The notes beneath the pieces were generated by a model. The model was not told the origin of the DNA, searched no databases, and saw nothing but the letters and a program-made list of their open reading frames with translations. The translations under genes were made by a program, and so were the position numbers. Below, piece after piece: positions 36,642-44,520 of a stretch of DNA of 64,000 bases; positions within the stretch are counted from its first letter, which is position 1; every line of letters starts with the position of its first letter. The stretch lies in the NCBI RefSeq assembly GCF_900112845.1, contig NZ_FONG01000013.1, positions 62,001 to 126,000 on the forward strand. Direction: 5' to 3'. The stretch comes from Actinacidiphila alni. GTDB lineage: Bacteria; Actinomycetota; Actinomycetes; Streptomycetales; Streptomycetaceae.

Positions 36642-37510
36642 CAGCGGTCCTCCTCCGGATCGGGCAGGGTCGCGGCGGGACCGTCGAGCACGATGTCCCA
36701 GCGGTAGCCGAGCGACCACTCGGGCGTGGACAGACCGTGGTCGTAGGTGGCGACCAGCCGTTCCCGCGCGGCCGGATCGGTGACCGACTGGAGGATCGGG
36801 TCGTACGGGAAGAGCGGATCGCCGGGGAAGTACATCTGGGTGACCAGCCGCTGGGTGAAGGCGGTGCCGAACAGCGAGAAGTGGATGTGCGCGGGCCGCC
36901 ACGCGTTCTCGTGGTTGCGCCACGGATACGCGCCCGGCTTCACCGTCGTGAAGCGGTACGCGCCCTGACGGTCCGTCAAACACCGGCCGACGCCGGTGAA
37001 ATGGGGATCGAGCGGCGCCGGGTGCTGGTCGCGCTGATGGGCGTAGCGGCCGGAGGCGTTGGCCTGCCAGATCTCGACCAGCTGTCCGGCGACGGGCCGC
37101 CCGGCGCGGTCCAGGACGCGGCCGGCGACGGTGATCCGCTCACCGAGCGGTTCACCGGTGTGCTGCCGGGTCAGGTCCGCGTCCAGGTCGGTGACATCGG
37201 TCCTGCCGAAGACGGGCCCGTACAGCTCGGCGGCCTCCGGGTCCGCAGGCACCCGGACCGGCGGCAGGCGCGGGTGGCGCAGGGCGCTGCTGCGGTAGGG
37301 CGCGAAGTCCCGCGGCGGGTGCGGGGACCGCACCGGGTCCCGCCCCGCCGCCTCGTGCGCGGCGGCGATCTCCGCGCTGATCCGCCGCTGGGTCGGCAAC
37401 GCCGTCGCAGCCGCCTGCTCGTGCGCAGTCGCCTGCTCGTGCGTGGCCGTTGAAGCGGCGGGGCCGTGCGTGGTCGTCGAGGCCGCCGGGTCCGGCGCGG
37501 TCGTCGTCAT
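36641..37510 (-). CDS. pcaH: Protocatechuate 3,4-dioxygenase beta subunit
   Basis: A 289-residue beta subunit, which holds the Fe(III) of the intradiol dioxygenase. The iron ligands are visible: Tyr in ASGRYAHQ, Tyr in GAYPWRNHENAWRPAHIHFS and the two His of AHIHF. The enzyme opens protocatechuate between C3 and C4 to 3-carboxymuconate. The first 35 residues are a Thr/Ala/His/Glu repeat (THEQATAHEQAAA). ATG 37510 overlaps the pcaJ stop by ATGA. Confidence 0.95.
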   Translation of the reverse strand: MTTTAPDPAASTTTHGPAASTATHEQATAHEQAAATALPTQRRISAEIAAAHEAAGRDPVRSPHPPRDFAPYRSSALRHPRLPPVRVPADPEAAELYGPVFGRTDVTDLDADLTRQHTGEPLGERITVAGRVLDRAGRPVAGQLVEIWQANASGRYAHQRDQHPAPLDPHFTGVGRCLTDRQGAYRFTTVKPGAYPWRNHENAWRPAHIHFSLFGTAFTQRLVTQMYFPGDPLFPYDPILQSVTDPAARERLVATYDHGLSTPEWSLGYRWDIVLDGPAATLPDPEEDR

Positions 37511-38187
37511 CGGGTCACCCCAGGAGTCGCGTGGGTCCGGCCGCGCGGGCCGGTGGCGGAGATCCGCAGCGGCGCGTCGGTGGCGCGCCGGATTTCGTCC
37601 GGTGTCACCCCGGGGGCGGTCTCGACCAGGACGAGGCCGTCAGGCGTCACATCGACCACACCGAGGTCGGTGATCACCCGGTGCACGCAGGCCCGGCCGG
37701 TCAGCGGCAGCGTGCACCGCGCGACGAGCTTGGCGGAACCGTCCTTGGCCACGTGGTCCATCAGCGCGATCACCCGGCGGGCGCCGTGCACCAGGTCCAT
37801 CGCCCCGCCCATCCCCTTGATCATCCGGCCGGGCACCGACCAGTTGGCGAGATCGCCGTCCGCCGACACCTGGAGCGCGCCGAGCACCGCGATGTCCACA
37901 TGGCCGCCGCGGATCATCCCGAAGGACAGCGCCGAGTCGAAGAAGGCGGCGCCCGGCAGCACCGTGACGGTCTCCTTGCCCGCGTTGATCAGATCGGGGT
38001 CCACGGCGTCCTCGGCCGGATACGGCCCGACGCCCAGCAGCCCGTTCTCCGAGTGCACCACCACGTCCACGCCCGGCGGCAGCAGGCCCGGGATCAGCGT
38101 CGGCAGCCCGATGCCCAGATTGACGTACGCCCCGTCGGTCAGCTCGGCCGCGGCGCGCGCGGCCATCTGCTCGCGTGACCACGGCAT
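37507..38187 (-). CDS. pcaJ: 3-oxoadipate CoA-transferase subunit B
   Basis: A 226-residue class I CoA-transferase beta subunit with the catalytic Glu in VHSENGLLGVGPYP at about 62-75 and the N-terminal LTDGAYVNLGIGLPTLIPG. With PcaI it transfers CoA from succinyl-CoA to 3-oxoadipate. It overlaps pcaI (TGATG) and pcaH. The thiolase gene pcaF, usual next to pcaIJ, is absent from the window. Confidence 0.94.
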   Translation of the reverse strand: MPWSREQMAARAAAELTDGAYVNLGIGLPTLIPGLLPPGVDVVVHSENGLLGVGPYPAEDAVDPDLINAGKETVTVLPGAAFFDSALSFGMIRGGHVDIAVLGALQVSADGDLANWSVPGRMIKGMGGAMDLVHGARRVIALMDHVAKDGSAKLVARCTLPLTGRACVHRVITDLGVVDVTPDGLVLVETAPGVTPDEIRRATDAPLRISATGPRGRTHATPGVTR

Positions 38188-38984
38188 CAGGCCCGCACCT
38201 CCCCGGCGGCGGTGGGCGCAGGAATCGGGCCAGGCGTGACGGTCCGCTGCTCCACCGGCTTGTCCGCCGCCTGGGCTGCGGTCAGCGGCACCACCCGCCG
38301 GACGAAGATGCCCGGCAGATGAACGGCGTCGGGATCCAGCTCGCCCGGCTCCACCAGCTCCTCCACCTCGGCGATCGTCACCCGCCCGGCCATCGCCGCC
38401 AGTGGGTTGAAATTGCGGGCGGCCTTGGCGAACACGAGATTGCCGTGCCGGTCGCCGCGCGCGGCCCTCACCAGCGCGTAGTCGGTGGTGATCGCGTGTT
38501 CCAGTACGTGGTCGCGGCCGTCGAAGGCGCGCACGTCCTTGGCGGGCGACGCGACCGCCACCGAACCGTCCGGGGCGTAGCGCCAGGGCAGTCCGCCGTC
38601 GGCGACCTGGGTGCCGACCCCGGCGGGCGTGTAGAACGCCGGGATGCCGCAGCCGCCCGCCCGCAGCCGCTCGGCGAGCGTGCCCTGCGGGATCAGCTCG
38701 ACCTCCAGCTCCCCGGCCAGATACTGCCGGGCGAATTCCTTGTTCCGGCCGACATAGGAACCGGTGACCCGGGCGATCCGGCCGGCCGCGAGCAGCACCC
38801 CGAGACCGGCGCCGTCCGCACCGCAGTTGTTGGACACCACCTTCAATTCCCGTGCCCCCAGGGCGTGCACGGCGGCGATGAGCACGCTCGGCACCCCGCT
38901 GACGCCGAAGCCGCCGACGGCGAGCGACGCGCCGTCCGGCATGTCGGCCACCGCCGCCGCGGCGGTCGGGACGACCTTGTCCAT
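38187..38984 (-). CDS. pcaI: 3-oxoadipate CoA-transferase subunit A
   Basis: A 265-residue class I CoA-transferase alpha subunit with the glycine loop VGGFGVSGVPSVLI at about 23-36, NNCGADGAGLG and FNPLAAMAGRVTIAEVEELV. ATG 38984 has GGGGAGGTCAGCG upstream. It begins the standard pcaIJ-HG-B-L order, directly after the Pht5-like gene (13-base gap). Confidence 0.94.
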   Translation of the reverse strand: MDKVVPTAAAAVADMPDGASLAVGGFGVSGVPSVLIAAVHALGARELKVVSNNCGADGAGLGVLLAAGRIARVTGSYVGRNKEFARQYLAGELEVELIPQGTLAERLRAGGCGIPAFYTPAGVGTQVADGGLPWRYAPDGSVAVASPAKDVRAFDGRDHVLEHAITTDYALVRAARGDRHGNLVFAKAARNFNPLAAMAGRVTIAEVEELVEPGELDPDAVHLPGIFVRRVVPLTAAQAADKPVEQRTVTPGPIPAPTAAGEVRA

Positions 38985-38997
38985 CGCTGACCTCCCC

Positions 38998-39990
38998 TCA
39001 GATGACCGCGGATTCCAGGGACTCGGGAGCGAACAGCTCCTCGGGCGACCGCAGGCGGTCCGACAGGCCCTGCTCGTGGTGGTAGCGCAGGAAGGTGGCG
39101 AGCGTCGTGCGATTGCCCGCCACGCCGTACGACCAGTAGTCCTCGCCCAACAGCGCCCGGGCCTCCTCCAGTTGCGGGGTGAGCCAGGGCAGCATGAAAC
39201 GCAGCGCCGAGGTGTCGTAGAGATTCGCGTACGCCTGGTCCTTCGCGGTGAGCAGCGCCTTGTACAGCGACTGGGCGACCCACGGGTGCCGTTCGTACAC
39301 ATCGCGGCGGATCACCACCACATGCATGACCGGGAAGATTCCGGTCGCCGCGTAGTACTCCTTCTCGGCGGCCACCACATCGGGGAAGACCCGCCGCACC
39401 CGCGGGTCGCCGGCCGCGAAGGGGCTCGGGACACGCGGGGTGACCAGGGCGTCGATCTCACCCTCGGCGAGCATCGCGGAGAGCGTACGGCCCTCGGGCG
39501 CGGCGCTGATCCGTACCGTCTCCGGCAGATCCACCCTGGCCTTCTCGATCCGCCCCGCCGTCTCCTGACCGCCCGTCACATGACGGACCGAGTCGAAGGG
39601 GACGCCGTGCCGGTCGCCGAGGACGCCGCGCATCCACACACAGGCGGTCAGCTGGTACTCGGGGGTGCCGACGGTCTTGCCGCGCAGGTCCTCAGGACCG
39701 GTGATGCCCGCGTCCGCGTGGCAGTACAGCGAACTGTGCCGGAACATCCGCGAGGTGAAGACCGGCAGTGCCACGAAGGGCGCGGGGTCCGCGCGCAACG
39801 ACAGCACGTACGAGGACAGCGACATCTCCGCGACCTCGAATTCGCGGTGCCGCAGCATCCGGAAGAAGGTCTCCTCGACCGGCAGCCGCAGATAGGTGAG
39901 GTCGATGCCGTCCGCGCGGACCGTACCCTCGGCCAGGGCGCGGGTGCGGTCGTAGTCGCCGCACGCGAAGGTGAGGTGCAGTGGGGCCAT
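38998..39990 (-). CDS. 4,5-dihydroxyphthalate decarboxylase-like protein
   Basis: A 330-residue protein of the Pht5 family, which has the fold of NitT/TauT-type periplasmic binding proteins but no signal peptide. Family-typical parts: GTVRADGIDLTYLRLPVEET, FEVAEMSLSSYVLSLR and GTPEYQLTACVWMRGVLGDR. Pht5 converts 4,5-dihydroxyphthalate to protocatechuate, which fits the pcaHG genes in the same operon. The second family member at 42959 shows that one or both may have other substrates. ATG 39990, 6 bases after the LigJ-like gene. Confidence 0.85.
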   Translation of the reverse strand: MAPLHLTFACGDYDRTRALAEGTVRADGIDLTYLRLPVEETFFRMLRHREFEVAEMSLSSYVLSLRADPAPFVALPVFTSRMFRHSSLYCHADAGITGPEDLRGKTVGTPEYQLTACVWMRGVLGDRHGVPFDSVRHVTGGQETAGRIEKARVDLPETVRISAAPEGRTLSAMLAEGEIDALVTPRVPSPFAAGDPRVRRVFPDVVAAEKEYYAATGIFPVMHVVVIRRDVYERHPWVAQSLYKALLTAKDQAYANLYDTSALRFMLPWLTPQLEEARALLGEDYWSYGVAGNRTTLATFLRYHHEQGLSDRLRSPEELFAPESLESAVI

Positions 39991-39996
39991 GGGCGG

Positions 39997-41019
39997 CTAC
40001 CTGCCTTCCGATGTGAGCCGTGCGTCCAGCAGGGGATAGACGCGCCGGGCGTTGCCCTCGAAGACCTGGTGCCGCTGCTCCGGGGTGAGCCCGGCGCGGT
40101 CGACGTACGCCTTGGTGTCGTCCCAGGCGATGCCGGTGTCCGGGTCGGCGCCGCGGACGGCGCCCAGCATCTCCGAGGCGAAGAGGATGTTCTCGGTGCC
40201 GATCACCTGGTGCAGCAGATCGATGCCGGGCTGGTGGTACACGCAGGTGTCGAAGAAGACATTGCCCAGCAGGTGTTCGGCGGGACCGGGCCGTCCGGCG
40301 CGCATCGCCAGCCCCCGGTAGCGGCCCCAGTGGTACGGCACCGCGCCGCCGCCGTGCGGGATCACCAGCCGCAGCGACGGGAAGCGGCCGAAGAGGTCGC
40401 CCTGCATGAGCTGCATGAACACCGAGGTGTCCGCGTTGAGATAGTGCGCGCCGAGGGTGTGGAAGCTCGGATTGCACGAGGTCGACACATGGATCATCGC
40501 CGGGACGTCCAGCTCGGTCATCGCCTCGTAGAGGGGATACCAGTACGGGTCGGTGAGCGGCGGCGACGTCCAGTGACCGCCCGAGGGATCGGGGTTGAGA
40601 TTGCAGCCGACGAAACCCAGATCGCTTACGCAGCGCCGCAGTTCGGCCACCGACTCGTCGAGCGGGCCGCCGGGCACCTGCGGCAACTGGCAGACCCCCG
40701 CGAAGTGTTCGGGGAAGAGCCGGGTGACGCGGTGTACGAGGTCGTTGCTCGCCGCCGCCCAGGCCCGCGCGGTCGCCGCATCCGGCACATGGTGCTCCAT
40801 GCCGGAGGCTTTGGGGGAGAAGAGCATCAGGTCCCCGCCGCGCTCGCGCAGCACCTTCAACTGGTGGTCCCGGACGCTCTCGCGGACCGCGTCGTCACTG
40901 ATCGCGGCGAGCACCGGCGCCGGCCGCGCACCGTCGGCCAGGGCGGCGAGCTGCGCGTCCCGGAACGCCTGGAGCTGCGAAGGCGCGGTGGTGTAGTGAC
41001 CGTGGATGTCGATGATCAT
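39997..41019 (-). CDS. ligJ: 4-oxalomesaconate hydratase-like amidohydrolase (LigJ family)
   Basis: A 340-residue amidohydrolase-family protein whose N-terminus (MIIDIHGHYTTAP) matches LigJ closely; metal-binding His6 and His8 in HGH, later His in MIHVST and PHGGGAVPYHWGR. LigJ hydrates 4-oxalomesaconate to 4-carboxy-4-hydroxy-2-oxoadipate in the protocatechuate 4,5-cleavage and gallate pathways. This is surprising next to a full 3,4-cleavage set. It overlaps ligK by ATGA. The earlier enzymes LigAB, LigC and LigI are not in the window. Confidence 0.87.
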   Translation of the reverse strand: MIIDIHGHYTTAPSQLQAFRDAQLAALADGARPAPVLAAISDDAVRESVRDHQLKVLRERGGDLMLFSPKASGMEHHVPDAATARAWAAASNDLVHRVTRLFPEHFAGVCQLPQVPGGPLDESVAELRRCVSDLGFVGCNLNPDPSGGHWTSPPLTDPYWYPLYEAMTELDVPAMIHVSTSCNPSFHTLGAHYLNADTSVFMQLMQGDLFGRFPSLRLVIPHGGGAVPYHWGRYRGLAMRAGRPGPAEHLLGNVFFDTCVYHQPGIDLLHQVIGTENILFASEMLGAVRGADPDTGIAWDDTKAYVDRAGLTPEQRHQVFEGNARRVYPLLDARLTSEGR

Positions 41020-41762
41020 CGGCCGCCGGTCCGTTCCGCCGCAGGGACGTCCACGGACGCGTCGGCGGACACGTCTTCGCCGGACGGCGCGTCGCGGTAC
41101 GTGAGGCCCTTGCGGGCCAGCCGCTCCCGCATCGTGTTGACGTCCAGGCCGAGTTCACCGCGCGCGTACCGCTCGCGCAGCCCCGCCTCCCGGCGTTCGC
41201 GTGCCTCGCTCGCCGCCAGCACCTCGGCGGCCCGCAGCCGCGGTACGACCACCACACCGTCGTCGTCGGCCACGACCACATCGCCCGGTTCGATCCGCTG
41301 ACCGCCGCACACCACAGGGGTGTTGACGTCCCCGAGCGTCTCCTTCACGGTGCCGAAGGCGCTGATGTGCCGGGCCCACACCGGAAAACCCATCCGGGCC
41401 AGCTCCGCCACGTCGCGGCAGCCCGCGTCGATCACCAGGCCCCGCACCCCGCGCGCCATGACCGAGGTCGCCAGCAGATCGCCGAAGTACCCGGCCTGCG
41501 AGGGCGAGGTGGGCGCCACCACCAGGACGTCGCCGTCCCGGCACTGCTCGACGGCCACATGGATCATCCAGTTGTCCGCGGGCGGCACGCTGACCGTCAC
41601 CGCGGTGCCCGCGATGTGCGCGCCGCCCCACACCGGCCGCAGCGCCGGGTCGAGCAGTCCCGTACGGCGCTGCGCCTCATGGACGGTGGCGACGCCGTAA
41701 CCGGCCAGCGCGTCGGCGGTCGCCCGGTCCGTACGCGCCGGATGGCGGATCACCACGCTCAT
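41016..41762 (-). CDS. ligK: 4-carboxy-4-hydroxy-2-oxoadipate aldolase-like protein (LigK/RraA family)
   Basis: A 248-residue protein of the RraA/HMG-aldolase fold. The divalent-metal motif is seen as GLVIDAGCRDVAEL, with the preceding GDLLATSVMARG loop. LigK/ProA cleaves 4-carboxy-4-hydroxy-2-oxoadipate to pyruvate and oxaloacetate, i.e. the product of LigJ next door. The C-terminus has an acidic tail. It overlaps both neighbours by 4 bases, so expression is coupled. Confidence 0.87.
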   Translation of the reverse strand: MSVVIRHPARTDRATADALAGYGVATVHEAQRRTGLLDPALRPVWGGAHIAGTAVTVSVPPADNWMIHVAVEQCRDGDVLVVAPTSPSQAGYFGDLLATSVMARGVRGLVIDAGCRDVAELARMGFPVWARHISAFGTVKETLGDVNTPVVCGGQRIEPGDVVVADDDGVVVVPRLRAAEVLAASEARERREAGLRERYARGELGLDVNTMRERLARKGLTYRDAPSGEDVSADASVDVPAAERTGGR

Positions 41763-42877
41763 GCCGACGCCGCCCACGGCAGCAGCGACACATGCACGAC
41801 GTCCCGCGCGCCCTCGCCGCCGACCGCCCGGATCGCGCGGTCGGTGTCGGCCAGCGGGAAGGAGTGGGTGCTCAGCCGCTCCAGCGGGAAACGGCCCGAC
41901 GCGAGCTGTTCCAGGGCGAGTTCGCAGGAACGGTAGCTGTGGCCGCGGGCGCTCTTGACGCTGATCGACTTCTCCGTGACCTTCTTCAGCGGGAAATCGG
42001 GGAAGGCGGCCAACTCGCCCTGGACCACGATGGTGCCCTCGCGACGCTTGAGCGCGTCGACGCCGAGCAGCACCGGCGCGGTGCCCGCGCCCGAGGTGCA
42101 GTCCAGCACCACGTCCACGCCGCGGCCCCCGGTGATCTCCCGGATCCGGGCGAGCGCGTCCTCCTGCGTCACGTCGATGACGTGGTCGGCGCCGAGATCC
42201 TTCGCCAGCAGCAGCCGGGCGGCGTCCCGGGTGGTGCCGGTGACGATGATGAGCGAGGCGCCGGCCTGCTTGCAGGCGACGACCTGCGAGAGGCCCTGCT
42301 GACCGGGACCCTGGATCAGCACGGTGGAGGCGTAGCCGACGCCCGCGGTGACCAGTGCCCACTCGATGCCGTTGGACAACGGCGTGACCAGACCGGCCAG
42401 TTCGGCCGAGACGCCGTCCGGCACGCGGTGCGTCACCGCGTTCCACGGCAGATACAGATACTGCGAAAAACCGCCCCACAGCCGGCCGGGATTGTCCGCC
42501 GAGGTGTAGCCGTAGCGGCGGGCATCGGGATTGGTCCGCCAGTCGGTCGCCTCGCAGTGCCGGTACTCGCCCCGGTGGCACCACTCGCAGCGGAAACAGC
42601 CGACGTAGTGCTCGACGAAGATCCGGTCGCCCTCGACGAGGCCCTTGCGCTCGCTGAACGTCCGGCCGGCCTTCGCGATCACCCCGACGTTCTCGTGCCC
42701 CATGATCACCGGGTCCGCGAACGGCGGCTTGGCGTACATCTTGACGTCCGTACCGCAGATCCCGGCGACCTCGACCTTCAGCAGGGCGCCGTCGTCCGGC
42801 ACGTCCGGCATCGGGAATTCGCGCAGCTCGGTCGTGCCCGGCGCGGTTCTGACCGCCGCCAGCACCTGCTCTGCCAT
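41759..42877 (-). CDS. Zinc-dependent medium-chain alcohol dehydrogenase
   Basis: A 372-residue MDR enzyme with catalytic zinc ligands in GICGTDVKMY (Cys) and GHENVGV (His-Glu), and four structural zinc Cys in CFRCEWCHRGEYRHC. The nucleotide site is GPGQQGLSQVVACKQAGAS. It is the first gene of the long pca operon. Candidate roles are oxidation of a dihydrodiol made by the Rieske oxygenase, or of a side-chain alcohol; the classical phthalate dihydrodiol dehydrogenase belongs to another family. A perfect operator copy lies 56-66 bases upstream of its start. Confidence 0.88.
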   Translation of the reverse strand: MAEQVLAAVRTAPGTTELREFPMPDVPDDGALLKVEVAGICGTDVKMYAKPPFADPVIMGHENVGVIAKAGRTFSERKGLVEGDRIFVEHYVGCFRCEWCHRGEYRHCEATDWRTNPDARRYGYTSADNPGRLWGGFSQYLYLPWNAVTHRVPDGVSAELAGLVTPLSNGIEWALVTAGVGYASTVLIQGPGQQGLSQVVACKQAGASLIIVTGTTRDAARLLLAKDLGADHVIDVTQEDALARIREITGGRGVDVVLDCTSGAGTAPVLLGVDALKRREGTIVVQGELAAFPDFPLKKVTEKSISVKSARGHSYRSCELALEQLASGRFPLERLSTHSFPLADTDRAIRAVGGEGARDVVHVSLLPWAASA

Positions 42878-42932
42878 GGCCTCTCCTCATCGATCGGTCC
42901 GTCGGGACGGCACACGTTACTCTATGGCCTGA

Positions 42933-42943
42933 TGGTCTGACCA
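42933..42943. promoter_or_regulatory. GntR-type operator, site 2 (perfect)
   Basis: TGGTCTGACCA, within ATGGTCTGACCAT, is a full match to TGGTNNNACCA in the 81-base spacer between the divergent alcohol dehydrogenase operon and the Pht5-like gene. One site could control both directions. Confidence 0.78.
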
Positions 42944-42958
42944 TGGTACCTTTCCTGC

Positions 42959-43903
42959 ATGGTCGAACCCGTACTCAGCACCGTCACCCGCACCCAGGGC
43001 GCCAACGCCGCGCTCAAGGACGGGACGGTGACGCCCGACGGCTGCCGCCTCGCCTTCGAGGAGGTGCCGGTGCTCGTGCACGCCTTCCGGCGGATGGTGC
43101 GCGGCCTCGAATTCGACGTCAGCGAAATGGCGTTGACCACGTATCTGGTCGCGAAGGCGCATGGCGCCCGCTTCACCGCGGTGCCCGCCTTCCTCGTGCG
43201 CGGCTTCCACCACGGCGCGGTCCTGCACAATCCGGCCGTCTCCGGCCTGACCGGGCCCGCGGACCTGACCGGCCGCCGCGTCGGCGTCAACCGCGGCTAC
43301 ACCGTCACCACCGGCGTCTGGGCGCGCGCCGTCCTCGGCGCCGAATACGGCGTCGACCTCGCCAAGGTGACCTGGGTGCTCTCCGGCGACGAGCACGTCG
43401 CCGCCTACCGGCCGCCCGCCAACGTCGAACCGATGGCGCCCGGCCGCACCCTGGAGGAGCTGGCCGTCAGCGGCGAACTCGCCGCCGTCATCGGTGTGGA
43501 CGCCACCGCGCCGGAACTGGTCCCGCTCGTCCCCGATCCCGAGCGGGCCGCCGTCGCGGCGCTGCTCAGGGACGGCACCTACCCGATCAATCACCTCGTA
43601 GTGATCAAGGACGAACTCCTGGAGCGGCACCCCGGCCTCGGCGCCGACGTCCTGGGCGCCTTCACCTGCGCCAAGGACCTGTATGTGCAGCGGCTGCGGG
43701 CCGGCGCGATCGAGGAACCGACCAAGGCCGACCGCCTCTACTCCCGTGTCATGGAGATGACCGGCGGCGCCGACCCGCTGCCGTACGGGGTCGAGGCCAA
43801 CCGGCAGGTGCTGGAAGCGCTCATGCGGCACGCGGTGGACCAGCGCATCCTTGAGCGACCGCTGCCCCTGGAAGAACTCTTCGCCGAAGGTACGCGGGGC
43901 TGA
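42959..43903 (+). CDS. Second Pht5-like decarboxylase or substrate-binding-fold protein
   Basis: A 314-residue paralogue of the protein at 38998. It has the same plan: KDGTVTPDGCRLAFEEVPVL, FDVSEMALTTYLVAKAHG, then GRRVGVNRGYTVTTGVWARA. There is no signal peptide, so a cytosolic enzyme is more likely than a transporter component. Divergence from the first copy suggests a different aromatic acid. The ATG at 42959 lies only 15 bases after the operator, with a poor ribosome binding site. Confidence 0.78.
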   Translation: MVEPVLSTVTRTQGANAALKDGTVTPDGCRLAFEEVPVLVHAFRRMVRGLEFDVSEMALTTYLVAKAHGARFTAVPAFLVRGFHHGAVLHNPAVSGLTGPADLTGRRVGVNRGYTVTTGVWARAVLGAEYGVDLAKVTWVLSGDEHVAAYRPPANVEPMAPGRTLEELAVSGELAAVIGVDATAPELVPLVPDPERAAVAALLRDGTYPINHLVVIKDELLERHPGLGADVLGAFTCAKDLYVQRLRAGAIEEPTKADRLYSRVMEMTGGADPLPYGVEANRQVLEALMRHAVDQRILERPLPLEELFAEGTRG

Positions 43904-43951
43904 CGGTACGTCAAAAGCCTTTGGCGGAAGCGGAATCGAGGAGCCGTCGCC

Positions 43952-44410
43952 ATGCGCATCGCCATCGCCGCCGACCACAACGGCGTCACGCTCAAGGTCC
44001 GGCTGACCGCGTGGCTGACCGGCCTCGGGCACACCGTGGACGACCGCGGCGGATACGCGGACGGCGCGGTGACCGACTATCCGCCGCTGTGCGCCGACGT
44101 CTGCCTCCAGGTCGTGCACGGCGCCGCGGACCGGGGCATTGTGCTCGGCGGCAGCGGCCTCGGCGAGACCGTCGCCTGCAACAAGATCCGCGGCATCCGG
44201 GCCGGGCTGTGCCACGACGTGTGGAGCGCCGGCATCTCGCGCGGCAACAACGACGCGAATGTGCTGGTGCTGGCCGCCAAGGTACTCACGCCCGAGGCGG
44301 CGGAACTGATCGCGGCGACCTGGCTGGAGACGGCCTTCAAGGGCGGCGTCCACCAGCGGCGGCTCGACCAGATCGCCCGCCTGGAGCGCGGCGAGGCCGC
44401 ACTGGACTGA
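43952..44410 (+). CDS. RpiB/LacAB-family sugar-phosphate isomerase paralogue
   Basis: A 152-residue protein with the RpiB fold: MRIAIAADHNGVTLKVRLTA at the start and GIVLGGSGLGETVACNKIRG, HDVWSAGISRGNNDANVLVL further on. The active-site Cys that stands near TDYPP... in true RpiB is at a different place (ETVACNK). Several paralogues of this family act on other sugar acids. Its place behind a Pht5-like gene in an aromatic locus is unusual. ATG 43952 has GAGGAG. Confidence 0.82.
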   Translation: MRIAIAADHNGVTLKVRLTAWLTGLGHTVDDRGGYADGAVTDYPPLCADVCLQVVHGAADRGIVLGGSGLGETVACNKIRGIRAGLCHDVWSAGISRGNNDANVLVLAAKVLTPEAAELIAATWLETAFKGGVHQRRLDQIARLERGEAALD

Positions 44411-44457
44411 CCGGGGCCGTGCCCGGCGCTCGAGGAAGGCGCCGGGTACGGCCCCGG
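44411..44457. terminator. Bidirectional terminator
   Basis: A 19-bp stem with one G-U pair: CCGGGGCCGTGCCCGGCGC (44411-44429) and GCGCCGGGTACGGCCCCGG (44439-44457), between the convergent isomerase and hydrolase genes. Confidence 0.85.
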
Positions 44458-44520
44458 ATGCGTATGGGCCGACCCGCGTACGGGGGCCGTACGACCGACC
44501 TTCGTCGCTCCACCGCGGAC

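Noticed and set aside
36006..36983. Longer start for pcaG inside pcaH
   Set aside because: The extra residues are a shadow of pcaH; ATG 36641 overlaps the pcaH stop in the usual coupled manner.
38764..41301. 845-codon plus-strand frame opposite the pcaI/pht5/ligJ genes
   Set aside because: Shadow of three overlapping real genes, rich in Arg/His/Val with no domain.
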